Shown here: positions 23,720 to 35,137 of the stretch, in pieces | Numbering within the stretch: position 1 is the stretch's first letter | Layout: each line of letters starts with the position of its first letter | Assembly: GCA_023897205.1 (NCBI GenBank) | Contig: JAHWDD010000004.1 | Coordinates: forward strand, 1,922,001-1,986,000 | Direction: 5' to 3' | Length of the DNA stretch: 64,000 nucleotides | Source: Exophiala sp. HKRS030 | Lineage: Eukaryota > Ascomycota > Eurotiomycetes > Chaetothyriales > Herpotrichiellaceae | Program-made: the position numbers and the translations under genes | The notes under the pieces: model-generated | Database searches by the model: none | The model's input: only the letters and a program-made list of their open reading frames with translations | Told to the model about the DNA's origin: nothing

Positions 23720-25282
23720 TCAGGAGGCCTGCCGGGGCGCCTCTTCGTTTCTCACAGTGTGCAAATCTACCTTGACACCATCATCTTCGGCATCTTGCGC
23801 CGCACCGCCAGCATGGACATCGTGGGGTTCCGGTTCAATGTCCTTTCCCGTCACCGTCACAGTCCCGTCGTCATCTCCGTCACAATCCTCGTCTTCATCG
23901 TCATCAAAAGTCTCGACTTCATCGACGGCCTCTTTGCGCTCCTTCGTCTCACCGGGCACGGGCGGCTCCTTGTCAAAGACACTGACGATAGCCTTTCCCC
24001 TGACTTCTTTGAGTCTACGCTTCCAATCAATCCAGTCTGCCTCATCCTTGATGAGGAACCCGATCAGCATGCTAGGGTCCATCTCGGAAATTCTCAACCC
24101 GCGTAATCTCCGCGTGTGGCACGTAGCTATCTCCTCGTCTGTGTACTCAGCTGCGTTGTCGTGATAAGCTAGTGCTGGTCTCGTCTCGTGCGGATCAAGA
24201 TAGAGAAACATGTCGCCCTGGCATCCTATGAAGTAATGGCTGCTTGAAGGCCGACCGCCGGCGATCCCGATCGATTGAGGATACGTCAGTGCGCTTTTCA
24301 AAGCCTCGTGGTAGACTGGAGTGATCCTGTCGAGGCCTAGTCGTATACCCAGCAGTATAAGTGTAGGTTTGATGGTTGGGTCCATCGAGCTGGCGGCTGC
24401 GATCGACCGGAATCGGTCTTCGTATACTTCAGATGCGGAAGGAGTGACGTAGACTCGCAGACCTGCAGCGGCACATTCCGCGCTGAGCTCCCTGATGCAG
24501 GAGGCTGTAGCAGACGGTCCGAACCATTGGCCTGGATGAGTGCCACAGGATGATGCACCGTGTTGAACGAAGCGGTGAATGGAGAACGGCGCTGAGGGAG
24601 AATCGGCAAAAAGAGCTATAATCGACGCTTCGGTTGATGAAGGACAAGCGGACCGCCGCCAGTCTCGACCAAGTTGAAGCGTCAGTAAAGCGTTAGCAAG
24701 CAGAGATTGACCGGATCGAATCATGCAGCCCCAGCCAGTGTCGCTGGTGAATCCTTCTCGCTCAGTAAGGTTGCGAAGGCGCACAGAGAACGAGAGACCG
24801 GAGTTCGACGACGGCTCTTGAGAGCGAGGGATGGGTAAGAAGTTGGATCGATAGGTCATCCATATCCGTGATTCAAAATCATCTAGGAATGCGTGCGGCC
24901 ACCCGCCGTCGGCTGGGTCGTTCGAGAGCGACGGGAGATTGGCATTTGTGACATGTTGGACGTCATCCAATGTGCTTGTACTCTGAGATATATATTGAGG
25001 TTGCTGGGAATGGTTTTGAATGTCTGCGGTGGTAGATGAACCACTTGTGTCTGAAGGGTCGTGGGATTCGGTTGACGACTCCACTTCTACTACGTCGTCG
25101 TGATCCGTCGTTGTCACAGGCTTCGGCGGTGTCGGCTTGTATTCTTTGCCCAGTAGCCAGATCGACGTCCCTGACATGTCATCATATTTGGGGGGAGGAT
25201 CGTAAAAGTAGCGCACGAAGCGCTTGTAGTCAACTCCATTCATGACGCCCTGAATAGGGAGGGTCTGAAAGGTGGTCGACAA
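23720..25282 (-). CDS. atg4: Cysteine protease Atg4
   Basis: Autophagy protease that exposes the C-terminal Gly of Atg8 and later removes Atg8 from phosphatidylethanolamine. Single exon of 520 aa. The peptidase C54 signature FTSDTGWGCMIRSGQSLLAN holds catalytic Cys at about residue 186. The Asp and His follow in SIGIAGGRPSSSHYFIG and DMFLYLDPHETRPAL (about D363 and H365). The N-terminal part has RFVRYFYDPPPKYD and SIWLLGKEY, as in other Atg4. The C-terminal tail is unusually acidic (Asp/Glu runs over the last 60 residues). The ATG at 25282 gives a short extension (MSTTFQTLPIQGV) before MNGVDYKRF; the second Met (25243) is a possible alternative start. Confidence 0.95.
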   Translation of the reverse strand: MSTTFQTLPIQGVMNGVDYKRFVRYFYDPPPKYDDMSGTSIWLLGKEYKPTPPKPVTTTDHDDVVEVESSTESHDPSDTSGSSTTADIQNHSQQPQYISQSTSTLDDVQHVTNANLPSLSNDPADGGWPHAFLDDFESRIWMTYRSNFLPIPRSQEPSSNSGLSFSVRLRNLTEREGFTSDTGWGCMIRSGQSLLANALLTLQLGRDWRRSACPSSTEASIIALFADSPSAPFSIHRFVQHGASSCGTHPGQWFGPSATASCIRELSAECAAAGLRVYVTPSASEVYEDRFRSIAAASSMDPTIKPTLILLGIRLGLDRITPVYHEALKSALTYPQSIGIAGGRPSSSHYFIGCQGDMFLYLDPHETRPALAYHDNAAEYTDEEIATCHTRRLRGLRISEMDPSMLIGFLIKDEADWIDWKRRLKEVRGKAIVSVFDKEPPVPGETKERKEAVDEVETFDDDEDEDCDGDDDGTVTVTGKDIEPEPHDVHAGGAAQDAEDDGVKVDLHTVRNEEAPRQAS

Positions 25283-25984
25283 TGCATGCAGCAGGTCAAG
25301 AGCTGTGACCGACGAAGTCTCTGAGGTGATACCTCCCTGTTGTGAAGATGGGTATGGTTCTCTTCTAAGTAGTAACCACTTCTCGGGCGTTTGATGGCGT
25401 GAATTGGTGGTCCTTGAATGTTCGGAGGTGAAGCGGTAGGCAAACAGAGCTCGGAGGGTTTCCAGCGTGTGAGAGGTGTGTGGGTAGATATTCGGAGTCG
25501 ATCGATCCAGAAGGAATGTCTCGCTTCAGTGTTTTGAATCAAAGTGTCTCTATCAAGTCTGTCTTGTCTGGTTGCTGGAGATGTTGAGGATCATTCGGGT
25601 TGTAGGCATCACGTCCGCAGTCTGCAGATCCAGGGTGCCGAAGGGCGAGGCGGCACGTCAGACTCGCCTGCCAGCCTTGTCCTCAGCCTCGTCCTTACAT
25701 AAGCGCCTGCCCTCAAATCCATCATTGGAGAGTTAATCCACTAAATGTGGTTCATTGAAGTGTATGAGACATGTATCTGTTATGACTCCATAGTCAGTTC
25801 TGAATTTCACTCATTTTCAGTGGCAATTCAATCTTCGGTCCCTATTTCGTACAGCCGTACATCTTATTGTATCTCTAGCTGTCTCCTCTCGATGTTATCG
25901 CACTTTGGCCACCATCTCGACGTTCGTTCAAATCACGAATTCGTGTCCAGAGGGGCAATCATTCTTTGAACAGTTCACCCCGCC
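25283..25984. other. Divergent spacer, atg4 / sqs1
   Basis: About 0.7 kb shared upstream region. A minus-strand frame of 100 codons abuts atg4 but lacks any recognised feature and is probably leader sequence. Confidence 0.5.
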
Positions 25985-28440
25985 ATGGGAGCGCGACAGC
26001 GAGCCCAAGCGCGAATAAACAAGGGGAATTCTGCTAGAAGCTCTAAGAGGTCTCAGACGCAGCCAAATTCTTTTCTTCATTGTATGTCTGGTTCGATGCA
26101 ACGGCGCTGATTGTCGTCTCACTAACTGGTGTGGCAGTCACGGAGTCAAACCCTCATAACCGACATCAGGCTTTGCTCGGAGGCTGGCAAGATTTCTCTG
26201 AATCTTCGTCGCCTCATCCCAGAAATGGCCATTTTAGTATGAGCGAGGAGGCTCGAAATACAGAGAGACATACAGCGACATGGGGCCCTTCGAGGTTACG
26301 GGATCGCGCAGTTGCCTTTGTGAGCGCAGGCACTCTGGTTCGCGAGGAGCCTCCTGTGAATGCAAAAGAGACCACATCTGAAGAACCGGAGCAGTCTGCC
26401 GGGGACGATGGTAACACGCTGTCAGACGCAAAAGATAAAGCTGTCGAACAGGATCAAATCACAATTGCGACTATCCAGCAACCCGTAGAGAAAGCGGCAC
26501 CTGTCACCACCGCAGAACCTTCTATCATCAACAAGACCGAACCCAGAAGATGCTCCGTTTCATCAGTATCCTCCGATGAGATCATCTTTACTGGTCGTCA
26601 GAACAACTCTCGACCACGTCCCGCGAAAGTCGACAACTCCAGCTCTCCGCAAATTCCCTCGCCCCCGACTACCTCAACGATACCTGACCCTCACCATCCT
26701 ACCGCCGATTTTAGCAACGGTGATCGACCGCAAAAAGACCCCACGCCTCTGCCACATACCGTTCGATCTATTCCATTGCGGAAGAGGAATGTTGATCGCC
26801 GAGGAAGGCCGCTGATATTTTCGAGCAGGAGGGAGGAAGAGGAAGCCATCATGAATGACTACATCGCCAATCTGGCGTTTGATGATGACAGTGATGAAGA
26901 AGAAGATACGGAACAGACTACTGCAAAGCCTTCCAGACGAAATGAGCACTTCAGATTTCATGACAACGCTGCAGAATCACACGTCAAGGTCCAAACGAAA
27001 TCTGCAACCAGACGTGAACGCCCCAAAAGTGCCCCTGCTCAGGCTATCGATTGGGACTCTGCTGATTTGGAGGACTTCGACGACCTAAGCACTACCGACG
27101 AGGAAGTTGTCGAAGTAACTCAAGTTCTCCGGCATCGTGAACGTCCCAGTGGTCCACAGTATCTTGTGACTTTGCCCGGTCGAGGTGCGAGTGAGGCGCG
27201 TTGGATTTTGGACAGCAAATTGACTTCTAGGTCTGCACGCGACGAAATCAGCATTTTCAACGACATCCAAGCCATCCAATTCGAGAACACTAGTGATGAT
27301 CTAGAGCATGATGATTCTGACAGTGATGATGATGACGATGACTTTCGCGGTGATGTGGATGATGACCACGAATCTGAAGTGGAGGAAAATGAACGTACCA
27401 TGGAACGAGTGGCACGGATGACCGATGAACAAATAGCCCGCGCCTTTGCAAAGCAAGCCGAGGTAGGAATTGGCGGTGACGAACTATTGTTGTTCGATGG
27501 CCAAGTGGATGACGAAGAGGATGACAGAGACATTGATGAATTTGTTGCAAACAACGATTTCATTAACTTCTCTTCAAAAAAGCACCTCTCAAGCCGTGGC
27601 AAGTCGAAAAGAAATCGAAGACAACGCGATACGTTTCCACCGGCGGAAGCATTCGCTGATGCTCTGGAGCAGGACCCCTATGGAGCATTCGACATCATGG
27701 ACTTTGATAGACCGAGTCTACGACCCAAGAACAAGGGACGGAAGTCGGGCCCATTTGAATGGGGCCTGGAAGACGAAGAACTTGCCCAGCACCTCCACAA
27801 CACCTGGAGTAAAGACAGGGAGAAGAAAGCTGCTAGGAAGCGCGAAAGACGCGAGGCTCAAGAAGACGCGCTTCTTGAGGCTGCCGAACGAAACAGTCCT
27901 GCTATGATCAAAGCGGAGATCAGACGATTCTTGGTCCAGGAGATTGACGTCCTCGAATTGGCTCCAATGGATTCGAGTCTACGGTCAGGCATCCATCGGC
28001 TCGCAAAGGCTCTGAAGTTGAAGTCGCACTCGGAGGGCAAGGAAGGCTGTGGTCGTGGACGATATCCTGTTCTGACCAAAGGACCACACACTCCCCACTT
28101 CACCATTGACACTATTTGGCAAATCGACAACCTGATAGAGCAGAGGAAGTTTTTCCCAAGACAAAAGGGCGGTTTCGGTGGAACGAATACTCCTCGTGCT
28201 CGCATTACTGGGGGAGGTCGTAGGGGTGGTGGTGGCGGCGGGGCGATGTCTGGGGCGACGTACATGAATGGTGAGGTCGTCGGTGCATCCGCTCCTGAGC
28301 TTGGTGCAGACAACAAGGGTCGTGCGATGTTGGAGAAGATGGGCTGGACCAGTGGGATGGGCATAGGCGCTGTTGGCAACAAGGGTGGTCTCGAGGCCAT
28401 CAAACATGTCGTGAAAACGAACAAGGCCGGCTTGGGTTAA
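25985..28440 (+). CDS. sqs1: G-patch/R3H protein Sqs1
   Basis: Activator of the DEAH helicase Prp43 in splicing and ribosome biogenesis. Two exons: 25985-26081 and 26138-28440; 799 aa. The first exon gives MGARQRAQARINKGNSARSS..., and a 56-bp intron (GTATGT, branch CTAAC, CAG) joins to TESNPHNRHQALLGG. The central third is acidic and disordered (Asp/Glu runs). A conserved block DIMDFDRPSLRPKNKGRKSG precedes the R3H domain (about residues 610-690: MIKAEIRRFLVQEIDVLELA, RSGIHRLAKALKLKSHSEGK). The C-terminal G-patch reads NKGRAMLEKMGWTSGMGIG, then GNKGGLEAIKHVVKTNKAGL. A start inside the intron would miss the real N-terminus. Confidence 0.92.
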
Positions 28441-30270
28441 TCTGTGATGACGACTTCACGCTGTCTGGGCCTTAGCGGCTTCTGACGATCGTACTGTGAT
28501 GAGCGTGTTTTAGATATGATTGTGAGCCTTGGATTGGATGGCAGCCCTGGGATATCCATTTTCCTTGTATGGCGGTCAGTAATGGTGTTTGCACAATGAG
28601 CTCACACCTACGCAGTACGGTGAGTTAGAGTAGAATAGATCTAGACTAGGTCAATGGTGTGAATGCTTCTATCTATTTTATGTATTTGCGCACCAAGTAA
28701 CGTCTTTCCTTCATTGTAATCTTATTGTTGGTGCTGTCTAGGATTGTGCTCGATGACTGCCAGATTTGGATAAAAATATTCGGAGTTGAAAGCCACACGC
28801 ACCAACAACCATCACAATAGTCAGTCACGACATGATAATCAGCGATGACCGACACAATATTGCAACCATGACCTCCACAAACACGAAAAGACAATATGCA
28901 AGGCCCAATTCAAATGGGTGTCCCATTAGATCAAAACGGAAGGCGAAAGCGGGTGCGCCTCGATTGCCATTAGGTTTGTATTGGCTCTTTCTGCTGGGCC
29001 AAGTGAATGATTGGAACTCGAACACAGTACACAGGCTCGCTTCACCAGACTATCCCGCAACCCAAGAGATGTACCTTGCTAGTTGATGCCGCACAAGCGA
29101 TGTTTCAGCAAGGTGAGAGCGTTGGTCCCGCCCCATGCAATATTGTCCGCACGTGTCATGCAGTACAAGATGGATGCCCAGGTCTTGACTGCATAAGCGA
29201 TCAAGTAAAAGCCCCGGTATACCAAGGTTATGCCGACGTATGCCTCACCTGAGATACTCAGAAGGGTACTGCTCACTTCGACATTTCGTGGTGGACTGCC
29301 CAAAGGTACGACGACCGCGCCACACCAGAGCCTGGCGACTTTCGGCCAGGGGTCAATTTGACTGACTCGATCTCCAGTCCGCATCGGTCACGATGAAGAG
29401 TCCTACCAGGGACAGAAAACCGCAAGATGCCTACTTGGAACGCGCTTCGCATACCCGAATTCAAGCATGTACAAATTGTAAACCTCTTATCTGACCATAT
29501 CAAGGACCACACTCATAGGCAAGGTCTCCATCCCAGCAAGATCTACGCTCGGAACACACAATGAGAGACAGGGACATACGTCGAAGGCGACAAGCAAATC
29601 CTCGAGAGAGTACTCAATCCATCACACTACACACCTTCAACAAGTCACTCCACGTGGGTACTGAATTTCACGGTTAAGGTCCGGCGAGACTTTGACTGGG
29701 GCCTTGCATCTATCGCAAGCTTCTGCGGCCACCGTTTCAGACGCCAGATGGTTTCCTCCTTTGCAGCATGGAAAATTAAAGGACAAATCAGGCCGCTACC
29801 CAAACACTTGAAAACCAGTCCACATCAATTTTACAAGTATCGGCTCAAATCCTTAGATAGGCCTTGTTCGGCACTGATGAGACGCAACATCATGGTTATT
29901 CCTTGTCAACCACATGGTGGTGCGACAATTCACCTGGGCTGGAAAAATGCTCATTCGATCGCATAGCCATTAGCGAGATCGATCTTTCGGGACGATGAAC
30001 CCGGGACACGATATGCTGCTTGCATTTCGCCTTTGCCCAGGGGAAAGAGTCGAATGGCTCTCTACCCATGGAAAACTCGCCAAATATATAAATGCTACTC
30101 ATTCTCCTAGACATGGTAGGGTTGCTTCTTCAAGATTGCTCACAGTCATTCTTTTAACTCGTTGATCAAGGTCCATTCGTTTCAGTCGTCCGCATCTTGT
30201 TCTTAGCCGGCCTAGCCATCACTCTCATCTACTACAGTACTTCATCCCAACCGTCGAGACTCGTCGAAAT
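28441..30270. other. Long spacer between sqs1 and the GH45 gene
   Basis: About 1.8 kb. The only notable frame is a minus-strand one (29079-29384) with two hydrophobic stretches that could be a decayed membrane-protein fragment. A TATA-like AAATATATAA lies at about 30082, about 190 bp before the GH45 ATG. Confidence 0.45.
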
Positions 30271-31117
30271 ATGTACAAGCAATTCGGATTGATATTCCTC
30301 ATCTCGGCCGCTTTGGCCTGCCCCGATTCGAGCACCCTTGCTGCTCAAGGTCCATGGGAACAATGTGAGTGCCCAAATTAGCTACACATCGACGGCCAGC
30401 TAACTCTTGGCAGGTGGCGGTATCAATTGGACGGGCGGCACGACCTGCCAGTCAGGCTGGAGCTGTGTTGAGCAAAACCCCTACTATTCTCAATGCCTGG
30501 AAAGCAACAATCTCCCTCCCAGCGTGAGCGGTTCCGCGCCAGCCGCTACAACTTCAAACCCTGCACCGGTCTCAAGCGCAGCGCCAAACACGAGCAGCAC
30601 AAAGACCAGCTCTAGCCCTCCTGTCAAGTCCACCAGCCCTGCCACAGGTGGTGCCCTCACATACAAGGCTTCGATGACGCACTACGGCGCTGGTGATAGT
30701 TTTGGTTCTCCCAATTGTAACACCAATACTGCTGCTTGCGGCTGGTACACATATCCTGGCTTTAGTGCTGCTGTGAGTCAAAATGTTTTCGGGGTTGGCC
30801 CCGGTGCTGGAGCTGGTCCAGCCTGTGGTACTTGCTGGAAGCTTGTCGGCGAGACCGACTCATCTGGCAACAAGCTGAGCAACGCTGGCACCAGCATTGT
30901 CGTTATGGTCAACAATCTGTGCCCGGCTGACGGCAACCCTCTCTGCGCACAGAATGGGCTGTCTGGTACTAACCAATACGGTGCAAATGTCAACTTTGAT
31001 CTCTGCAGCGACAGTGGTGCTCAAGAGGCATTCTTTGGCGACAGCGGAGTTGGTCTTGCCATCGGCTCTGCCACGCAAGTTGACTGTTCGGAATGGTCTG
31101 GCACTGTCGTCCATTAG
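30271..31117 (+). CDS. CBM1-GH45 endoglucanase (subfamily C-like, expansin fold)
   Basis: Secreted protein acting on cellulose or other beta-glucans. Two exons, 30271-30364 and 30414-31117; 265 aa. Signal peptide MYKQFGLIFLISAALAC. A family 1 carbohydrate-binding module follows at about residues 27-61: GPWEQCGGINWTGGTTCQSG, then WSCVEQNPYYSQCL, with four Cys and the aromatic face. A Ser/Thr/Pro linker (about 62-120) leads to a double-psi beta-barrel domain: MTHYGAGDSFGSPNC, PGFSAAVSQNVFGVGPGAGA, ACGTCWKLVG, NNLCPADGNPLC, NQYGANVNFDLCSDSG and VDCSEWSG. This matches subfamily C GH45 (Phanerochaete Cel45A type), not classic Humicola GH45. The usual TDLCP reads NNLCP here; the ADGN Asn and NFD Asp are kept. 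An expansin-like, non-hydrolytic role is possible. Confidence 0.85.
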
Positions 31118-32291
31118 AGCGCGAGTCCGAAGTTAAGGGTCTAGATGTTGGTTATTTTATATTTCATTGGACCAGTCTGTCCTGACTAGCTGGGCTTAGA
31201 ACCCTGGCTGGTATTTGTTCGAATGGGGCCCGATCGAAGGAAGCCAGACCTTTGCTCCTTTTTTCCTGGTGTTGTAGCTTGGTTGTTTCCGGAGCGTGCA
31301 ATATGCTAAAATATATTCATTCTTTCTCACTGTGATGTTGAGTAACTCGGTGCTAGAATATAAGTATCAACCATGACTACCTACCTACATAGTACCAGCC
31401 CCCAGTGGAGTATTTCCCAGGATGAAGATGAATTCGCATACTCCGTACTTGGTGGATAAACCGTTAAATACTGTACTACTGGCTATTTGTTTATGTAGTT
31501 AAGGTAACTAGGTATTTTTAATTAAAGGTGGTGCCTAGACAATTAGCGGACCAGCTAAAATTTAAGCATACTCTTAGAGGCTCGCTAAATATAAACACTT
31601 TGCTGCGTATGATGAATATTCTTCGATTCAAACCATTTCCTGATCAGAAACATAATCGTTGAACCCATGATGGATTTACGTAGTTATACTCCTCGTATTT
31701 CAAGTCTTCGATAGAATCCAAGTCAAGCTGTGCTGAATTGCTCTTGCTTGCTCCGCTTTTCCCCTGGCCACGTTGAACTCCCCTGATCGACTATGGCGGA
31801 AGTTTAACTGCGCCTCGTTTGCCAACGTAATGGCTCCCGTACTTGGTCGCGTATAGTATAGTTTGTGCCCACCTAAAAACTGGCTTTGGCGAAGTCCTTA
31901 TGAAGTCTCTACCGCCCGAACGGTATTCGACAAAAGTCAAGTGAAATTTATGCCGTCAATATACAGTTGCTCGGGATGGAAACGTAGATCACCTCTCCTA
32001 ACGTCAATCGAAGTTGGCCCGAAAGAGAAAGGCCTCTCCATGGTCATTTTGCCTTGGAGCTCAACCAATCGTCAAAGGGTCATTTCATGAAATCCATCCG
32101 CCAAGGCTACAGGCATTCTACGAGGAAGAACCAGCACATTTTCGCTACCAATCGGGACGTATTCACTCTGCCTGTCGATGAGCCGGGAGTGTAACACGTT
32201 TGAACGATTTGCAAATGTACGAGCTTCGCCCTCTCATTTTCTGGAAATACACAACCTTGCCCTAGGTCAATGGTGGTAACCGAGGGACGCA
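31118..32291. other. AT-rich spacer, GH45 / DUF3431 gene
   Basis: About 1.2 kb, clearly AT-richer than the flanking genes between 31270 and 31700, with no coding frame I can support. It holds a TACTCCGTA 9-mer at 31439-31447. Confidence 0.5.
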
Positions 32292-33369
32292 ATGGTTCAT
32301 GTACTCAGATTGAGAGTCAAGCTGCTCGTCATCTTGGCCCTGACGGTGACCAACATGATCTTGCTTGCCATTGTCAAGCCAAAGCAGGACCCATACGATC
32401 TCGTATCATTCATCAAAGCATCGGTGGGTTGGTCTGCCAGGTACCCTCCTGATGAGGACACACACACACCTGCCTGGGACAAGATTGTCGTCACTCCTGC
32501 CCGTGACGTCGACGATATTTCCTGGCTGGCAGAAGATCTCCCTGGGTAAGTCCTTTTCCCGCCCGCAGCAGTCGAGTCCGTTCGCGACCAGGTATTGATT
32601 TCCAACAACGACGACAGCTGGCAGCATGCGGTATATTACGTCGACCGGTCGAGTGCCGTGGCGAGGAATGACTCCTTACAGACGCCAATCAACAAGGGCA
32701 ACGAAGCGATGGCATATTTGACCTACATCATCGACCACTACCACCGTCACATCCCATCGATCGTGGTGTTTCTTCATTCTCATCGCAACGGCTTCTGGAA
32801 AGCGTGGCACGTCGACGATCCACTACACAACAATGCCAACACCCTGCGGCACCTGCAACTCGACCACGTCAGACGACAAGGCTACGTCAACCTCCGCTGC
32901 AACTGGAACCCGGGGTGTACGGAGGTTTTGGAACCAAACCCTCATCTGACGAACCGGACCTGGGACGAAATCTTTGCAAACACCACCACCCCCTTTTTCG
33001 AATCTAGCCCCGGGAAACCTGCGGCTTCAAGCCAAATGACCGCGGACCACGGAGACGTCTTTTCGAGGAGGGTCTGGACGTCTTGCTGCGCTCAGTTCGC
33101 AGTGTCGCGAGAGCAGATATATCTCCGACCACTGCAGGATTATGTCAACATCCGGCAGTGGTTGCTTGAAACGGACCTCGAGGATTGTTTGAGTGGGAGG
33201 ATCATGGAGTACTTGTGGCACGTCATTTTTGGCCAAGAAGCTATACAGTGAGTGAAGCAATCCAAAGTCCCTGACTGGTCGTATCGATTAGCAATGCTGA
33301 CTTTGGATGATTTTTACTAGTTGTCCTGATCCAACTTCATGTTATTGTGATGTCTATGGCCGTTGTTAA
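32292..33369 (+). CDS. DUF3431 protein, membrane-anchored
   Basis: Fungal family of unknown function, likely secretory-pathway lumenal because of its anchor. Three exons: 32292-32545, 32618-33247 and 33321-33369; 310 aa. An N-terminal hydrophobic segment (LLVILALTVTNMILLAIV, about residues 11-28) serves as signal anchor. The DUF3431 core has IVVTPARDVDDISWLAEDLP, NKGNEAMAYLTYIIDHYHRH, SIVVFLHSHRNGFWKAWHVD and QFAVSREQIYLRPLQDYV. The frame reaches a stop at 33251, but a GTGAGT donor at 33248 and a TAG acceptor at 33320 add a small exon giving HCPDPTSCYCDVYGRC, the Cys-rich tail of the family. Neighbours suggest no specific pathway. Confidence 0.85.
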
Positions 33370-34945
33370 ATGTCAAAAACCTGTTTTTGGAGGATGCCTC
33401 AGAGGATCCAATGATCCCGAATGCGAGTCTCCTAACTAATAATAATCCGACAATTTGCCGCATTTTCGACGTTTGCATCCTCGAATGACATTTCTGTATA
33501 AACAGAATCAATGTCACGCCAGGGACATCAGCACTTTTGAGTGAAAAATAACACCGATAATTCCTGCTATGATTTTGACAACCTCTTGCCCGATCTTGTC
33601 ACAAGGATTGTGACGATGTGAAACAATTGTTATCCAGCTCCCAACTTGTCTATCGACTTTTGATCGATTTGTATACAAGCAATGCCTACGAAATCTGGCA
33701 TTCTTCATCTCCCTATCGACGAGTCAGTGACTTTAAATCCGACAAACTTTTTCTTTTCTTCGACACGGTGAGGACAAGCATACGCAATGGCAAGTCTTGG
33801 ATCTCTCTGAGAGGCTGTCGCCTTCTTACCGAGAAGATGGTTTGGACGCCGAGTTTTTGGAAAAGGTCAACATCCTTTTGCGGGCCAATCCAAGTTTTGA
33901 ACCGGCCTGGATCTCGACCAAGACAGGAGGAGGGCTATTCAGCTTGTTGAACTCAAACCTGCGTGTCATTGATTGTTCAACGCATGGCAACGAAATTTGT
34001 CAATTCAATTCACCTTTGCTCAGTTTCGGTGCAAGCCATCTTCATTTTCAGGCTGGATCCCCTTGTTCCTCCCAGGACATCACGGTCAAGCCGGTGGAAA
34101 TCAGAAATCCGGCCCAAAGCTTTGTGAAAGACAGCGTCGAATATCTTTGGACGTCCTCGAGACCAACTACTGGAAGGGCTGTCCCTGTACAAGGCGGTCT
34201 CGGGGAAAAGGTCTGAAATCGCCAGGTATGCTAGCATGAGTGGAAGATTCGAGGGCGGCGGCGTATTGGCGGTCGAATCAAGAGAGATTGATCCTTTGAT
34301 TGCGGCATTGACGTTGCTGAGCGTTCTTGGACAAAAGGATGCGTTTTGTGCTGGATTTGATGGGGAAGTTCTTTGGATGATCAGTCGATTAAATTATTTA
34401 CAGGATCGAGGACACCAAAAAAAGACGTTCAGACGTCTCAGACGATCAATAGTAGTTTTGAAGGAGGTAGTAACAAGGTTACTAGTAACAAGGAACCAAT
34501 CAAGAAAACTTATTCTTCGACTCTATTATAGATAGACAGGTGTAGTACATTCAGTCTTTGAACAGTGACACTATTACCAGTCTCAGATGAAACCAAGTTT
34601 CTGGTCGTAGTATTTGTTTGATCTGAACAAATAGTCCAACACAACCCCAAATCGACCTGCTAGAGTAGTAACTAGTTTTATGGTCATATATATAATATGC
34701 TAATCTTGCTCCATACTCATTTTGTGAAAAGAAAAGACTCTTATTATAATAAAGTTGGAGTTCGTGAGCTCTGTTATTATATAATGCCTTTAAAAAGTCA
34801 CAAAAGCGCGCCTGTCAGATTACGCTCTTTGGTTTAGTCTCTCTGCTTCCCTCCCGCGAATCGACACATCGAATAGTTTTTGCTGCAGACTACATTACAA
34901 GCCACATGAAAAAAAGCAACCGAGATCTTATATTTGTTTCTCGCA
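33370..34945. other. AT-rich convergent spacer with a possible coding remnant
   Basis: About 1.6 kb between DUF3431 and the hydroxylase. A + frame at 33797-34216 (140 codons, no ATG at its start) looks protein-like in places but has no motif I recognise. From 34390 to 34900 the sequence is strongly AT-rich with short TAGTAAC-type repeats (34460-34500) and looks non-coding. Confidence 0.45.
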
Positions 34946-35105
34946 TCACCGCTGGAATTGAGCCATTCCTTCTACCCTTTCTTGAACTGTTCCTGTAAAG
35001 TTTCCGCCTTTGATCCTTACATTCTCATTATGACCGGCCTTTTTCTTTCCGACCGCGATCAAGAGTACTTGTCTTACTTGATCAGCACTGATCGCTGCCG
35101 GGTTC

Positions 35106-35137
<32 letters not shown>

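Noticed and set aside
33370..34945. AT-rich region as a RIP-mutated transposon
   Set aside because: No terminal repeats, target-site duplication or decayed transposase/reverse transcriptase frame could be seen; AT-richness alone is not enough.
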